DNA of 64,000 nucleotides from Mesoterricola sediminis (GCF_030295425.1 NZ_AP027081.1:930001-994000); one strand, 5' to 3'; numbered from the stretch's first letter, positions 43,975-54,425 are shown. The notes: generated from the sequence alone by a model not told the origin. Translations and numbers: made by a program.

Positions 43975-45180
43975 CTACTTGGCGAGGATCCGCTTGGCGG
44001 CGGCGTCCATGGCGTCCTTGGGGGACTTCCGGCCGTCGGTCATGCTGCCCAGGGCGCTGAGCATGGCGGCCCAGAAGCGGCCCATCTCGGGGTTGTTGGG
44101 CATGACGACGCCGTCACGGGCGCTGGCCATGGTGGCCTGGACGCGGGGGTCGCCCTTGATCTTGTTGAAGAACTCCTGGTTGGCGGGGGCGCCCAGGGGG
44201 ACGTCCTTGTTCATCGTCTCGAGGCCCTTGGGGGTGAGCATCCAGTTCTCGATGAACTCCTTGGCCAGGGCCACGTTCTTGGAGGCCTTGGGGATCATGG
44301 CGGCGGTGACGCCCACGAAGGGCCGGGAGGGCTTGCCCTCGACGGCGGGGAGCTTGGTCACGGCATAGGGGATCTTGGCCTTGTCCAGGTTCTCCCAGGC
44401 CCAGGCTCCGCTGATCATCATCGCGATCTTGCCTTCGGCCATGGCGGCTTCCATGTCGGCGTAGCCGGCCTCGGGGGGCATGACGTCCTTCTTGATCAGC
44501 TGGTCGAGGATGGAGGCGCCCTTCACGGCGCCGGCGTTGTTGACGCCGGTGTCACGGGGATCATAGGTGCCGTCGGGACGGCGCTTGAAGGCGTAGCCGC
44601 CGTTGGCCGCCAGCATGGGGAAGGTGAAGTAGGTGTTGTTGTAGTCCCACAGGATGGCGTGCTTGCCTTCCTTGCGGAGCTTCTCGTCGAGGGTGAAGAC
44701 GTCCTTCCAGTCCTTGGGGACGTCGTTGGGGTTCTTGATGATGTTCTTGTTGTAGATGAGGGCGACGGCCTCGATGGAGATGGGGTAGCCCCAGGTCTTG
44801 CCCTGGATGGTGACGGCGTCCCAGGCCATCTTGGTGACGCCTCCGCGGAACTTGGGATTGGGCTTGACCTCGTTGAGGAGGCCCGCGGCGCTCCACTCGC
44901 CGATGCGGTCGTGGGCCCAGATCCAGACGTCGGGGCCCTTGCCCTCGCTGGAGGCCTGCTGGAACTTGCCGGGGGCGTCCTCGGGGTGCTCGACGACGAC
45001 CTTGACCTTGGTCTTCTTGTAGAACTCGTCGCCCACCCGCTGGAGGCCCTTGTAGGCCTTGTCGCCGTTGATCCACACGTGGAGGACCTTCTGCTGGGCC
45101 TGGAGGGGGGTGGCGAGGCCGCCGGCCACCAGCAGGGTGGCGGTGACGGCCAGCTTGGCGATCTTGGACCGGGTGCTCAT
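43975..45180 (-). CDS. malE: Maltodextrin-binding periplasmic protein MalE
   Basis: A 401-residue solute-binding protein with signal peptide ([17 protein letters not shown], cleavage probably after LQA near residue 28). The mature start [20 protein letters not shown] and later [34 protein letters not shown] and [11 protein letters not shown] are recognisable MalE blocks, several of them sugar-contacting in E. coli. It delivers maltose or maltodextrins to MalFGK. It lies 69 bases after malK. Confidence 0.95.
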   Translation of the reverse strand: MSTRSKIAKLAVTATLLVAGGLATPLQAQQKVLHVWINGDKAYKGLQRVGDEFYKKTKVKVVVEHPEDAPGKFQQASSEGKGPDVWIWAHDRIGEWSAAGLLNEVKPNPKFRGGVTKMAWDAVTIQGKTWGYPISIEAVALIYNKNIIKNPNDVPKDWKDVFTLDEKLRKEGKHAILWDYNNTYFTFPMLAANGGYAFKRRPDGTYDPRDTGVNNAGAVKGASILDQLIKKDVMPPEAGYADMEAAMAEGKIAMMISGAWAWENLDKAKIPYAVTKLPAVEGKPSRPFVGVTAAMIPKASKNVALAKEFIENWMLTPKGLETMNKDVPLGAPANQEFFNKIKGDPRVQATMASARDGVVMPNNPEMGRFWAAMLSALGSMTDGRKSPKDAMDAAAKRILAK

Positions 45181-45249
45181 GTCTGGCTCCTTGGAAGTCG
45201 GGTGCGGCCAGCGGCCGCGGAAGGGGAGGGAAGGGCTTCGGGCGCCGGC

Positions 45250-46344
<1,095 letters not shown>

Positions 46345-46404
46345 GGGGATTGGTCCGGAAAAGAGGTTGCGCGGGAAAGAGTCTAGAGCGTTTCGGCGGT
46401 GTCT

Positions 46405-48162
46405 CTACTTGATATCGCCGTGGATGGCGCCCTGGAAGCCCCCGCCTCCGGCGTAGATCACGCGCACGCCGTAGGCCGGGATGGCGGCGGCCGTGTAGCT
46501 GCCGCCGTTCAATGAATTGTTGTTCTTCAGGTCGCCCAGGACGGCCTGGACGGTGGTGCCCGAGGGGAGCCCGTACGCGGCCAGGCCGGACACGGTGACC
46601 GTCTGGGCCGAGCCGGTGAGATTGGCCACCACGAGGATCCGCTCGGCGCCGGCGCTGCGGAGGCAGGCCAGGGCCTTGGCGGGGCCGGCGTCCGTCGCCA
46701 GGGTGGCGTAGGCGCCGGTCCGCAGGGCGGGGTACGAGGTGCGCGCCTGGATGAGGTACTTGCACCAGCTCAGGATGGACTCGGCGTCCCCGGTCTGGGC
46801 GGCCACGGCGCTCCAGTCCATGGGCTGCCGGAGATCGGCGTCGTTGCCGGCGGCGCCCGGCATGCCGACCTCGTTGCCGTAGTAGAGGATGGGAGTGGCG
46901 GGGCCCAGGATGTTCATGGCCTCGGCCAGCACGATCTGGGGCCGGCTGCCCCGGTACTGGGTCCCGGGGCGGGAGATGACGTTGTCGTGGTTGGAATCGA
47001 AGGAGGCGGCCCTGGCGCCCGCGGGCCAGGTGTCGCGTTCGGTCTCCCACAGCCGGGTCAGGGCGGTGGCGTCGGGGCCGGAGATGGCGCTGTAGACGGC
47101 GGCCGGGGCCGCGAAGTCCAGGCACATGTGGAATTCATTGCTGCCGCTGCCGAAGTAGGCGCCGATGCGGGCCGTGTCCGTCCAGGCCTCGGCCACCATC
47201 ATCTTGGCGGCGACCTTGGACGCGTCCCCGCCGGGGCGGGGGTGGGTGTTGCCGGGGGCGGCGTAGCCGTCCAGGAGGGTCCGCCAGGCCTGGAGGCGGG
47301 CATGGGTGTCAGGCTGATCGGCTGCCTGACCAGGGCCGGTCTCGCACAGGTAGCGGACGGCATCCACCCGCATGCCGTCGAAGCCCCGGTCCAGCCAGTA
47401 CGTCTGCACGTCCTGGATCGCCTGGCGCAGTCCCGCGTCGTAGAAGTTGAGGTCGGCCATGCCGGCGCCGAAGGCGGTGTAGTACCAGCCCGAGCCGGAC
47501 GCGGTCCAGACGCTCGCGGAGGTGCCGCCGCCCCAGGGGTAGCCCCAGCCGTCGGGCAGGGCGCTCTTCCACACGTAGTAGGCCGAACGGTTGGACCCGG
47601 TGAACCAGGGGTGGGCCGTGGACGTGTGGTTGGGCACGAAATCGAAGATGATGCGCATCCCGCGGGCGTGGACCGCGTCGATGAGGTTCTTGAGATCGGC
47701 CTTCCGGCCGAAGCGGTCATTGACCGCGTAGTAGTCCGTGGTGTCGTACCCGTGCATGTTCGAGCCCTTGTAGGCGCACTCGAAGATGGGGGACAGCCAC
47801 AGGGTGTTGACGCCCAGGGACTGGAGGTAGTCCAGCTTGGCCTGGATGCCGGGGAGATCGCCGATGCCGTCGCCGTAGAGGCCGTCGTTGAAGGCCTTCA
47901 CCCAGATCTGGTAGATGACGGCGTCGTCGTACCAGCGGGCGGGGCTCTCCAGCTGCTGGCCGGGGGCGATCGTCGTGGTGTCGACGGGGTAGCCCGTGGA
48001 CCCGTTGGAGCCGCCGCCGGAACAACCCAGCGGGCCGACCAGGCTGAGGAGGATCGTGGCGGCGAGGTGCAGGCGCAGGGAGCCCCCCCCCGGCCCCCGC
48101 CGCGGGGATCCGCTGCGGGGGGCGCCGGAAATGGCGGTGCGGCCGGAGGGGGTGCGTTCCAT
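46405..48162 (-). CDS. Lipoprotein GH13 alpha-amylase
   Basis: A 585-residue GH13 glycosidase with a lipobox (SLVGPLGC, Cys near residue 47) after an unusually long, Arg/Gly/Pro-rich n-region of about 30 residues. Catalytic regions are IIFDFVPNHT, GFDGMRVDAVRYL with the nucleophile Asp, MMVAEAWTD with the acid-base Glu, and FDSNHDN. The beginning AVIYQIWVKAFNDG resembles oligosaccharide-type amylases. It lies 60 bases before malK and 14 bases after the maltoporin gene. A run of nine G in the n-region codons (48083-48091) could make expression slip-prone. GGAAGG upstream supports the ATG. Confidence 0.9.
   Translation of the reverse strand: MERTPSGRTAISGAPRSGSPRRGPGGGSLRLHLAATILLSLVGPLGCSGGGSNGSTGYPVDTTTIAPGQQLESPARWYDDAVIYQIWVKAFNDGLYGDGIGDLPGIQAKLDYLQSLGVNTLWLSPIFECAYKGSNMHGYDTTDYYAVNDRFGRKADLKNLIDAVHARGMRIIFDFVPNHTSTAHPWFTGSNRSAYYVWKSALPDGWGYPWGGGTSASVWTASGSGWYYTAFGAGMADLNFYDAGLRQAIQDVQTYWLDRGFDGMRVDAVRYLCETGPGQAADQPDTHARLQAWRTLLDGYAAPGNTHPRPGGDASKVAAKMMVAEAWTDTARIGAYFGSGSNEFHMCLDFAAPAAVYSAISGPDATALTRLWETERDTWPAGARAASFDSNHDNVISRPGTQYRGSRPQIVLAEAMNILGPATPILYYGNEVGMPGAAGNDADLRQPMDWSAVAAQTGDAESILSWCKYLIQARTSYPALRTGAYATLATDAGPAKALACLRSAGAERILVVANLTGSAQTVTVSGLAAYGLPSGTTVQAVLGDLKNNNSLNGGSYTAAAIPAYGVRVIYAGGGGFQGAIHGDIK
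48083..48091 (-). repeat. Nine-G homopolymer within the lipoprotein amylase n-region
   Basis: On the coding strand codons 24-27 (Pro-Gly-Gly-Gly) contain nine consecutive G, just before the hydrophobic part of the lipoprotein signal. Gain or loss of one base would shift the frame and abolish export. Poly-G tracts of this length act as phase-variation switches in other bacteria; that is an inference here. Confidence 0.6.
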
Positions 48163-48176
48163 GCTTCAGGCCTTCC

Positions 48177-49529
48177 TTACCACCAGGCTTCGATCTGGGC
48201 GCCGAAGGTCACGCCCTGGGTCTCGGCGCCGAAGTGGCCTTCCGCGATCTTGTTCCACTGGTTCGCGTTGGCGTTCCACTGGCCGCGGGTCACGAAGACG
48301 CGGATGGAGGGGCGGCTCCACCAGGAGGCCTGGGGGCTCCACTGCAGGGCCAGGGTCTGCTTCCAGAGGTGGCGGTCCTCGGTCTCGTTGTCGAACTTCA
48401 GCTTGTCGTAGCCGATCTCGGCGGCGACGCTGAAGTGCTTGGTGAAGAAGTAGACCGGGCGGATGCCGTAGGACAGCCAGCTGTTGGTGTTGTTCTTCAT
48501 CGAGCCCTTGCCGTCCTGCTTGCGGTACTGGATCACGCCGCCCAGCTCGAGGTTCTTGACGGGCTTGATGTAGAAGGCGTCCATCACGTGCCACCAGGTG
48601 TTCTCGGTCTTCACCTCCGGGTTGTACCAGTTCCAGAAGGTGTTGCCGTCGCCGTAGGTGGCGTAGACGCGGTTGTCGCCGCCGAAGAAGTTCGACTGGT
48701 TCAGCATGACGTGGTACTGGTGACCCTTGTTGTTCATGCCGGCCGCGTCGGCCTTGGCGTCGCCGTGGGCGTCGTTGTACTGGTAGCCCACCGTCAGGCT
48801 GCCGCCCTGCCAGAGGGCGATGTCGGAGAGGCGGAGGTCGTGGCTGCCGATGACGAAGTGGCCCGAGCCGCCGACCCACTGGCTGTAGGGGGCCAGGTCG
48901 CCCTTGATGGCGCCGTTGTTCCAGTCGTTGGAGACGTTGCCGGAATCATGCTGGATGAAGGCGTAGTGCAGCTTGGCGAAACCGAGGTTGATGCCCTCGA
49001 TGCCGACGCCGTCGCCGCTGTTGTTCCAGTACCACTGGTCGCGCATGTGGAGGTCCTGGCGCATGTAGAAGCGGCGGCCGGCCCAGATGCTGGCGTTGCG
49101 GAAGGCGGTGCTGTTGCCGAGGACGCCGGTGGCCTCGCCCCAGGCTTCGCGGATCCAGACCTGCTGGTTGGGGCTGGGGGACTTGCTGTTGTCCACGTCG
49201 CCGCCCGCGTCGGCGGAGGAATCGCGCACCTGGTAGTAGCCGCGGAAGGAGGGACGGAAGTGCAGCTTGAAGCTGGTCTCGCCCTTGTCGTAGGCGCGGA
49301 CGTCGAAGGCCAGCTCGAGGTAGTTGTCGGTCTCGTTGCCGAGGCGGTAGCCGGGGCCGCCGGTGGGGGAGCCGCCGGTGTTGGCGAGGTAGAAGGTCTC
49401 CTGCTCGCCGCCGTTGGAGGAACGGCCCACGCCGGAGCGCATGTAGCCGTGGAGTTCGAAGGTGTCCTGGGCGGCCAGGGACCCGGCGGCGAGGGCCAGG
49501 GGGAGGGCCAGGAGGAGGTTGGTCTTCAT
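48177..49529 (-). CDS. lamB: Maltoporin (LamB family)
   Basis: A 450-residue outer-membrane porin for maltodextrins. The signal peptide (LLLALPLALAAGSLAAQ) is followed by FELHGYMRSGVGRSSNG, the conserved start of LamB. Later parts include YLELAFDVRAYDKG, WAGRRFYMRQDLHMRDQWYW and, at the end, GVTFGAQIEAWW with the terminal aromatic residue. The many Trp and Tyr residues agree with the greasy slide that guides glucans. The gene lies 45 bases after the cytoplasmic glucosidase and 14 before the lipoprotein amylase. Confidence 0.94.
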   Translation of the reverse strand: MKTNLLLALPLALAAGSLAAQDTFELHGYMRSGVGRSSNGGEQETFYLANTGGSPTGGPGYRLGNETDNYLELAFDVRAYDKGETSFKLHFRPSFRGYYQVRDSSADAGGDVDNSKSPSPNQQVWIREAWGEATGVLGNSTAFRNASIWAGRRFYMRQDLHMRDQWYWNNSGDGVGIEGINLGFAKLHYAFIQHDSGNVSNDWNNGAIKGDLAPYSQWVGGSGHFVIGSHDLRLSDIALWQGGSLTVGYQYNDAHGDAKADAAGMNNKGHQYHVMLNQSNFFGGDNRVYATYGDGNTFWNWYNPEVKTENTWWHVMDAFYIKPVKNLELGGVIQYRKQDGKGSMKNNTNSWLSYGIRPVYFFTKHFSVAAEIGYDKLKFDNETEDRHLWKQTLALQWSPQASWWSRPSIRVFVTRGQWNANANQWNKIAEGHFGAETQGVTFGAQIEAWW

Positions 49530-49574
49530 GGGTGTGGCTCCTTGAAGATGCCGCGGCGCGGCGGGGTTTTGGGT

Positions 49575-51239
49575 TTACTGCGGGTTGCTGGCAGGTTCCT
49601 GCCCGAAGAATCCGCCCCACGGGGGCAGGCGCAGGATGCGGCCATCGGGGACGGCGGCCGCGAATCCGTGCCCCTGGAGGGGGAGGACCCTTGCGGGAAG
49701 CTGGTATTCGGCCGGTTCGGGGCCGAGGTTGAAGACGGCGAGGAGGCGCTGGCCGGGCGTTTCACGCCGGATGGCCAGGACCGGTTCGGGGGCCTTGGGG
49801 AAGGCGATGCTGCCGGCGCGGAGGGCGGGCTGGCGTCTCCGCCAGGCCAGGAAGGTCCGGCAGAAATTGAGAACGGAGGCGGGGTCGGGGTCCTGGACGG
49901 ACACGGCCTTGGGCAGGTGCTCCTGGGCCATGGGCAGCCAGGGCTCCACGCCCGAGAAGCCGCCGTAGGGCACCTCGGGGGTCCAGGGGATGGGGGTCCG
50001 GCAGCCGTCCCGGCCCTTGAAGTCGGGCCAGAAGGTGATGCCGTAGGGATCCACGAGCCGGTTCCTGGGGACCACGGCCTCGGTGAGGCCCAGCTCCTCG
50101 CCCTGGTAGAGGCAGAAGGAGCCGCGCAGGGTGCCCAGCATGGCCAGGAGGACCTTGGGGAAGGCGGGATCGTCGGTGCCGCCGCCCCAGCGGGAGGCGA
50201 CCCGCTCCACGTCGTGGTTGGAGAGGCTCCAGCAGCCCCAGCCGCCGCCCGCCTTCAGGGCGCGCTCGAAGTCCAGGACGGCCTTGCGGACCCGGGCGGC
50301 GCTGAATTCGTCCGTCAGCAGGTACATGCCGTAGGCCATGTGGAGCTTGTCGCCGCCCGCGGTGTAGGCCGCCATGATGGGCAGGGCGTCCTCGTCGCCC
50401 ACCTCGCCCACGCTGACCGCGCCGTAGGCGTCCAGGAGACCCCGGAAGCGCTTCAGGAAGGCGATGTTCTCCGGCCGGGTCTTGTCGTAGCGGTGGGTCT
50501 GCATCCCGTAGGGATTGCCGGGGCGGACGGAGCTGAGCTCCAGGTGCTTGCCCCGGGCGGGCGGATTGTTCCGGAACAGCGGGTCGTGGAAGTGGAAGTT
50601 GCACGCGTCGACCCGGAACCCGTCCACCCCGCGCTCGAGCCAGAACCGGCTCTCCTCGAGGAGCTGGTCCTGCACGGCGGGCGTGTGGAAGTTGAGGTCC
50701 GGCTGGGTCTCGAGGAAGTTGTGGAGGTAGTACTGCCGGCGGCGGGGCTCCCAGGCCCAGGCGGAGCCGCCGAAGACGGACATCCAGTTGCTGGGGGGCG
50801 TGCCGTCGGGACGGGGGTCGGCCCAGACGTACCAGTCGCTCCGGGGGCCCGTGCGGGCCTTCCGGCTCTCCTTGAACCAGGGATGCTGGTCCGAGGTGTG
50901 GCTCAGGACCTGGTCGATGAGCACCTTCAGGCCCAGCCGGTGCGCGGTCGCCACCAGCTCGTCGAAGTCCTTCAGGGTCCCGAAGATGGGATCGACGTTC
51001 CGGTAGTCGGAGACGTCATAGCCGAAATCGCGCATCGGCGAAGTGAAGAAGGGGGAGACCCAGATCGCTTCCGCGCCGAGATCGGCGATGTAGGGCAGGT
51101 GGGCGGTGATGCCGGGCAGATCGCCGACGCCGTCCTCGTTCGTGTCCTGGAAGCTCCGGGGGTAGATCTGGTAGATGCCGGCCCCGCGCCACCACGCGGG
51201 CTCGCCCGTTCCCCGATCGACCTCGTTGTTCGCTTTCAT
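49575..51239 (-). CDS. Alpha-glucosidase / oligo-1,6-glucosidase (GH13), cytoplasmic
   Basis: A 554-residue enzyme without signal peptide, so it probably degrades imported maltodextrins in the cytoplasm. GH13 regions are AGIYQIYPRSFQDTNEDGVG (alpha-glucosidase type), VLIDQVLSHTSDQHPWF, VDGFRVDACNFHFHD with the nucleophile Asp, VSVGEVGDED with the acid-base Glu, and SLSNHDVERV. The ATG at 51239 (MKANNEVD) was chosen because the upstream extension would run through an operator. It is the first gene of the maltodextrin operon, which the two upstream AACCGGTT palindromes and a TTGACA promoter appear to control. Confidence 0.92.
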   Translation of the reverse strand: MKANNEVDRGTGEPAWWRGAGIYQIYPRSFQDTNEDGVGDLPGITAHLPYIADLGAEAIWVSPFFTSPMRDFGYDVSDYRNVDPIFGTLKDFDELVATAHRLGLKVLIDQVLSHTSDQHPWFKESRKARTGPRSDWYVWADPRPDGTPPSNWMSVFGGSAWAWEPRRRQYYLHNFLETQPDLNFHTPAVQDQLLEESRFWLERGVDGFRVDACNFHFHDPLFRNNPPARGKHLELSSVRPGNPYGMQTHRYDKTRPENIAFLKRFRGLLDAYGAVSVGEVGDEDALPIMAAYTAGGDKLHMAYGMYLLTDEFSAARVRKAVLDFERALKAGGGWGCWSLSNHDVERVASRWGGGTDDPAFPKVLLAMLGTLRGSFCLYQGEELGLTEAVVPRNRLVDPYGITFWPDFKGRDGCRTPIPWTPEVPYGGFSGVEPWLPMAQEHLPKAVSVQDPDPASVLNFCRTFLAWRRRQPALRAGSIAFPKAPEPVLAIRRETPGQRLLAVFNLGPEPAEYQLPARVLPLQGHGFAAAVPDGRILRLPPWGGFFGQEPASNPQ

Positions 51240-51289
51240 GGTGTGAATCCTGTCACGCGCCCGGAAGGGCCGCTTGCCTTGCTGGGGAT

Positions 51290-51303
51290 TGGAACCGGTT
51301 ACA
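51290..51303. promoter_or_regulatory. LacI-type operator, site 2
   Basis: TGGAACCGGTTACA contains the eight-base palindrome AACCGGTT with a central CG, the form typical of LacI-family operators. It lies about 50 bases before the glucosidase start and 88 bases from site 1, so the two could be bridged by a looping repressor. Confidence 0.7.
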
Positions 51304-51377
51304 AACCTCGACCGCAGAGGAGGGCGCACCGCAAAGACCGACGCTCGATTGTTGAGAGAGGGCTGGCCAAGGGAGCA

Positions 51378-51391
51378 TGAAACCGGTTACA
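51378..51391. promoter_or_regulatory. LacI-type operator, site 1
   Basis: TGAAACCGGTTACA differs from site 2 at one base. With the promoter assigned at 51405-51434 on the minus strand, it would lie about +7 to +20 of the transcript, where a bound LacI-type protein blocks initiation. The LacI gene at 52615 is the obvious candidate binder. Confidence 0.72.
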
Positions 51392-51404
51392 AAGAAGACA
51401 CGCA

Positions 51405-51434
51405 ATAGTTGGCTACCGAGGTTGGCCTTGTCAA
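51405..51434 (-). promoter_or_regulatory. Promoter of the maltodextrin operon
   Basis: On the minus strand a perfect -35 TTGACA (51429-51434) is followed after 18 bases by AACTAT (51405-51410), a weak -10. Operator site 1 follows directly. The consensus -35, the position and the operator support the call; the -10 matches only three of six positions. Confidence 0.55.
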
Positions 51435-51563
51435 CAGAAAAGTGTTAATGCCACCTTTCAGGCTGGGGGCGGTGCCGGACGGCGCCCCGGCCTGGAACGC
51501 GGCTTCGGGTCCCGGCCCCCCCTTGGATACCCTGGACCCATCCCCTTCTGCAGGATTCAGCCC

Positions 51564-52604
51564 ATGCCCACGTCCGATAACGAACAATTCATCCTTGCCG
51601 CCGATGTGGGCGGCACCAACCTCAGCCTGGCCCTGATGGGGGGTGGCCCATCGGGGGTGCGCCTGCTGCGCAAGGGCCTGTACCGCACCGCGGAGGAGCC
51701 CTCCCTCACGGAGCCGGCCCGGCGCTTCCTGGGCCAGTGCGCGGCCGAGGGCCTCCCGGCGCCGGCGGCCCTGTGCGTGTCCGGGGCCGGGCCCGTGCGG
51801 GACGGGGTGATCCCCCTGACGAACGTGGCCTGGGACATCGACGGGGCGGCCCTGGAGGCCGGCCTGGGCGTCCCGGTGCGCCTCATCAACGACTTCTCCG
51901 CGGTGGCCTACGGCGTGCTCCTGCTGGACCCGGCCGACCCGGACCAGCTCCTGCCCATCCCCCACGGGGACGGTTCCCGGCCGGCCCCGGACCCCGCGGG
52001 GCCCATCCTGGTGGTCGGGGCGGGCACGGGCCTGGGCGTGGGGTTCGTCACCCGGGGCGCCGGCGGCGTCCGGGTCCACGCCAGCGAGGGCGGGCACATC
52101 GGACTCCCCGTCACCGGCGAGGAGACCCTCCGGCTCTGGCGCCACCTCCGGGACCGGTTCCCCGGTCCGCCGGGGGCGGAAGCGGCGGTCTCGGGCACGG
52201 GCATCGCCACCCTCCTGGGCTTCCTGGCCGGCGAGGCGTCCGAGGTGCCGCCGGAGGCCGCGCGCATTCTGGCCCTGGCGCCGGAGGCCCGGCCCGCCGC
52301 CATCGCCGCGGCGGTCGAGGACCCGCTTTGCCGGCGGTCCATGGAGCTGTTCGTGGAGCTCTATGCGCGGGTGTGCGCCGAGCTGGCCGCCGTCATCCTC
52401 CCCACCGGCGGCGTGTTCCTGGCCGGCGGCGTCGCGGGCAAGAACGCCGCCTGGTTCCTGGAGGAGGACCGGTTCATGCGCGCCTTCGAGCAGAACTACC
52501 GGTCCCACCTGGACGACCTGACCCGCTCGGTGCCCGTCCACATCGTCCGGGACTACGCCGTCAGCCTCTATGGGGCGGCCAACGCGGTGCTCATCCGTCC
52601 ATGA
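51564..52604 (+). CDS. glk: Glucokinase
   Basis: A 346-residue cytoplasmic ATP-dependent kinase converting glucose to glucose 6-phosphate. The phosphate loop AADVGGTNLSLALM is near 12-25, the catalytic Asp lies in RLINDFSAVAYG, and adenine and sugar contacts are GAGTGLGVGFV and SEGGHIGLP. The absence of the ROK zinc-cysteine cluster and the IGGG-like block AGGVAGKN place it in the proteobacterial Glk family. It is divergent from the maltodextrin operon and ten bases upstream of the LacI regulator, so glucose freed by the glucosidases is phosphorylated here. Confidence 0.93.
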   Translation: MPTSDNEQFILAADVGGTNLSLALMGGGPSGVRLLRKGLYRTAEEPSLTEPARRFLGQCAAEGLPAPAALCVSGAGPVRDGVIPLTNVAWDIDGAALEAGLGVPVRLINDFSAVAYGVLLLDPADPDQLLPIPHGDGSRPAPDPAGPILVVGAGTGLGVGFVTRGAGGVRVHASEGGHIGLPVTGEETLRLWRHLRDRFPGPPGAEAAVSGTGIATLLGFLAGEASEVPPEAARILALAPEARPAAIAAAVEDPLCRRSMELFVELYARVCAELAAVILPTGGVFLAGGVAGKNAAWFLEEDRFMRAFEQNYRSHLDDLTRSVPVHIVRDYAVSLYGAANAVLIRP

Positions 52605-52614
52605 GAGGGGCCCC

Positions 52615-53577
52615 ATGAAGATCACCATCGGCGAGATCGCACGCCAGGCCAATGTCTCCAAGGGGACCGTCAGCCGAGTCATCAACGGGAAATCCACGGT
52701 GGCGGAGCACACCCGGAAGAACGTCCTGGCCGTGATGAAGCGCCTGGGCTACGCCCCCGACCCGGTGGCCCGCGAACTCTCCATGCGCACCAAGCACACC
52801 CTCGGCATCTGGGTGGGGGCGGGGGAGAACCGCCTCTCGCCCTACTTCAGCCGGATCTGGCGGGCCCTCCTGCGGGAGATGCAGCTGCGAGCCACCCAGT
52901 TCGTGGAACTGCCCGAGGACATCACCGGGGTGCGCACCCGCTTCGACGCGGTGCTCATCTTCCACAGCGACGAGGTGGACGCGCGGCTGGCGCTCCTCCA
53001 GGAGCGGGGCATTCCGCCCGTCCTCATCGGCCACCACCCGGGCATCAGCTGCGTGGCCCCCGACGACGTGGGCGGGGGGCGGCTGGCGGGGCTGAGCCTC
53101 CTCTCCCTGGGCCACCGCAACCTCCTCCACCTCACCGTCGCCGCGGAAGCGACCTGGGCCAAGGACCGGGCCAACGGGTTCAAGGCCGCCTTCGCGGGCG
53201 CCGCCGGGGCGGGCCTGACCTACGCCGAGGCCCGGGGAGAAGCCTCCGTGCTGGGCGGCTACCGCCTCATGCGGGACGCCTGGAAGGCGGGGCACCGCCC
53301 CACCGGGGTCTTCTGCGCCACGGACGAGATGGCCGTGGGCGCCCTGGGGGCCCTGGCGGACCTGGGGGTCGCGGTGCCCGCCCAGGTCTCCGTGGTCGGG
53401 TTCGACGGCCTCGTGGAACTCCATCCCGGCCTCGCCTCGGTGGCCCAGGACATCCCGGCGATCGCCCATCAGGCCGTCTCCCTGGCCTTGGCCGCCATCG
53501 GCAAGGACGCCGTGCGCAAGACCATCGTGCCCGTGAGCCTGATCCAGGGGACGACCCTGGGCCCGGCCCCCAAATGA
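52615..53577 (+). CDS. LacI-family transcriptional regulator of the maltodextrin locus
   Basis: A 320-residue repressor-type protein. The helix-turn-helix ITIGEIARQANVSKGTVSRV and hinge (RLGYAPDPVAREL) occupy about 3-55. A periplasmic-binding-protein-like sugar sensor follows (VLIGHHPGISCVAPDDVGGG, FCATDEMAVGAL, VSVVGFDGLVEL). The ATG at 52615 has GAGAGGGG upstream. It probably binds the two AACCGGTT sites next to glk and releases them with maltose, a maltodextrin or a derived sugar. The ligand and the sites are inferred from position and from operator form. Confidence 0.9.
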   Translation: MKITIGEIARQANVSKGTVSRVINGKSTVAEHTRKNVLAVMKRLGYAPDPVARELSMRTKHTLGIWVGAGENRLSPYFSRIWRALLREMQLRATQFVELPEDITGVRTRFDAVLIFHSDEVDARLALLQERGIPPVLIGHHPGISCVAPDDVGGGRLAGLSLLSLGHRNLLHLTVAAEATWAKDRANGFKAAFAGAAGAGLTYAEARGEASVLGGYRLMRDAWKAGHRPTGVFCATDEMAVGALGALADLGVAVPAQVSVVGFDGLVELHPGLASVAQDIPAIAHQAVSLALAAIGKDAVRKTIVPVSLIQGTTLGPAPK

Positions 53578-53585
53578 AGGGGGAA

Positions 53586-54425
53586 ATGGGGATATCCTAT
53601 CGGTTTCCCCGGATGCCCATGCGAATCGCCCCCCTGCTCCTCCTCCTTTGCGTCCTGGCCTGCCGCTCGCCCCTGGCCCAGCTTCCCCGGGATCCGGCCG
53701 GGCCCCGGCTGGACCTGGCTCCCGTGCGGGTGGAGGACCACAGCCGCCAGTTGAAGCGGCTCCGGCCCCTGGCGCCGGGCGAGGCCAACACCCCGGAGAC
53801 CCGCGCCTCGGCCCTGGCCGCCCATGGCCATTGGCTGGAAGGCGCCTTCCGGGAGGACGCCCGGGCCCGGGGGATCCGGGTGGAGGCCGGCGCGCCGCTG
53901 CGCCTCGAACTCACCGTCACGGACCTGGGCGAGGTCCGCACCTCGTACATCATCCTGGGCATCGCCTCGGGGGTGGCCTGGGGGGTCGGCACCGGCCTGG
54001 TGGCCCACGACACCCGGCTGGCCGTTGGCCTTGGGGGCTACGAGCTCCTGGAGGAGAGTGCCTTCTGGATCCTGGGCAGCAGCGTCTTCGGGGCCTGGTC
54101 GGCGCCCGCCGTGGTGGAGGCGAAGGTGTACCGCGAAGGCGAGGCCAAGCCCGTCTGGGCGGACACCTTCTACGCCCTGAGCGGCCGGGCCCTGACCAAG
54201 GGCCTGCCCCCGGCGGCGCGGGGCGACCGGGAAATCCAGCTGCGCGCCGCCCTGCAGCGCCTCACGGACAAGATCCTGGTGGAACTGGCGCAGGTGCCGG
54301 GCTTTCCCGGCCCGGACATCCATGAGCCGGCCGCCGCGGTGACGGCCCGCCTTCTCGAAGGGCGCCCGCCGGCGCCCGTTCCTGGTAACGTGGTCCCCGG
54401 ATCCCCATCGGGGGGGAGGCTGTAA
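53586..54425 (+). CDS. Putative lipoprotein of unknown function
   Basis: A protein of 279 residues with a lipobox (LLLLLCVLAC). The body contains LELTVTDLGEVRTSYIILG and two glycine-rich hydrophobic stretches (ASGVAWGVGTGLV and WILGSSVFGAWSAPAVVEA) that could be membrane-associated. An in-frame ATG at 53574 overlaps the LacI stop (ATGA). The ATG at 53586 is preferred because AAGGGGG lies just before it; a third possible start is 53613. No family is recognised. It shares the TAATG junction with the next gene, so the two are coupled and may work together. Confidence 0.72.
   Translation: MGISYRFPRMPMRIAPLLLLLCVLACRSPLAQLPRDPAGPRLDLAPVRVEDHSRQLKRLRPLAPGEANTPETRASALAAHGHWLEGAFREDARARGIRVEAGAPLRLELTVTDLGEVRTSYIILGIASGVAWGVGTGLVAHDTRLAVGLGGYELLEESAFWILGSSVFGAWSAPAVVEAKVYREGEAKPVWADTFYALSGRALTKGLPPAARGDREIQLRAALQRLTDKILVELAQVPGFPGPDIHEPAAAVTARLLEGRPPAPVPGNVVPGSPSGGRL

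Larger units (their letters stand above)
51240..51563. promoter_or_regulatory. Divergent control region of the maltodextrin operon and glk-lacI
   Basis: These 324 bases separate the first gene of the minus-strand maltodextrin operon from glucokinase on the plus strand. They hold a TTGACA promoter for the operon (51405-51434) and two AACCGGTT palindromes centred near 51296 and 51384. Around 51429-51460 the sequence is less GC-rich. No confident promoter for glucokinase was found, and no small gene. Confidence 0.75.
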
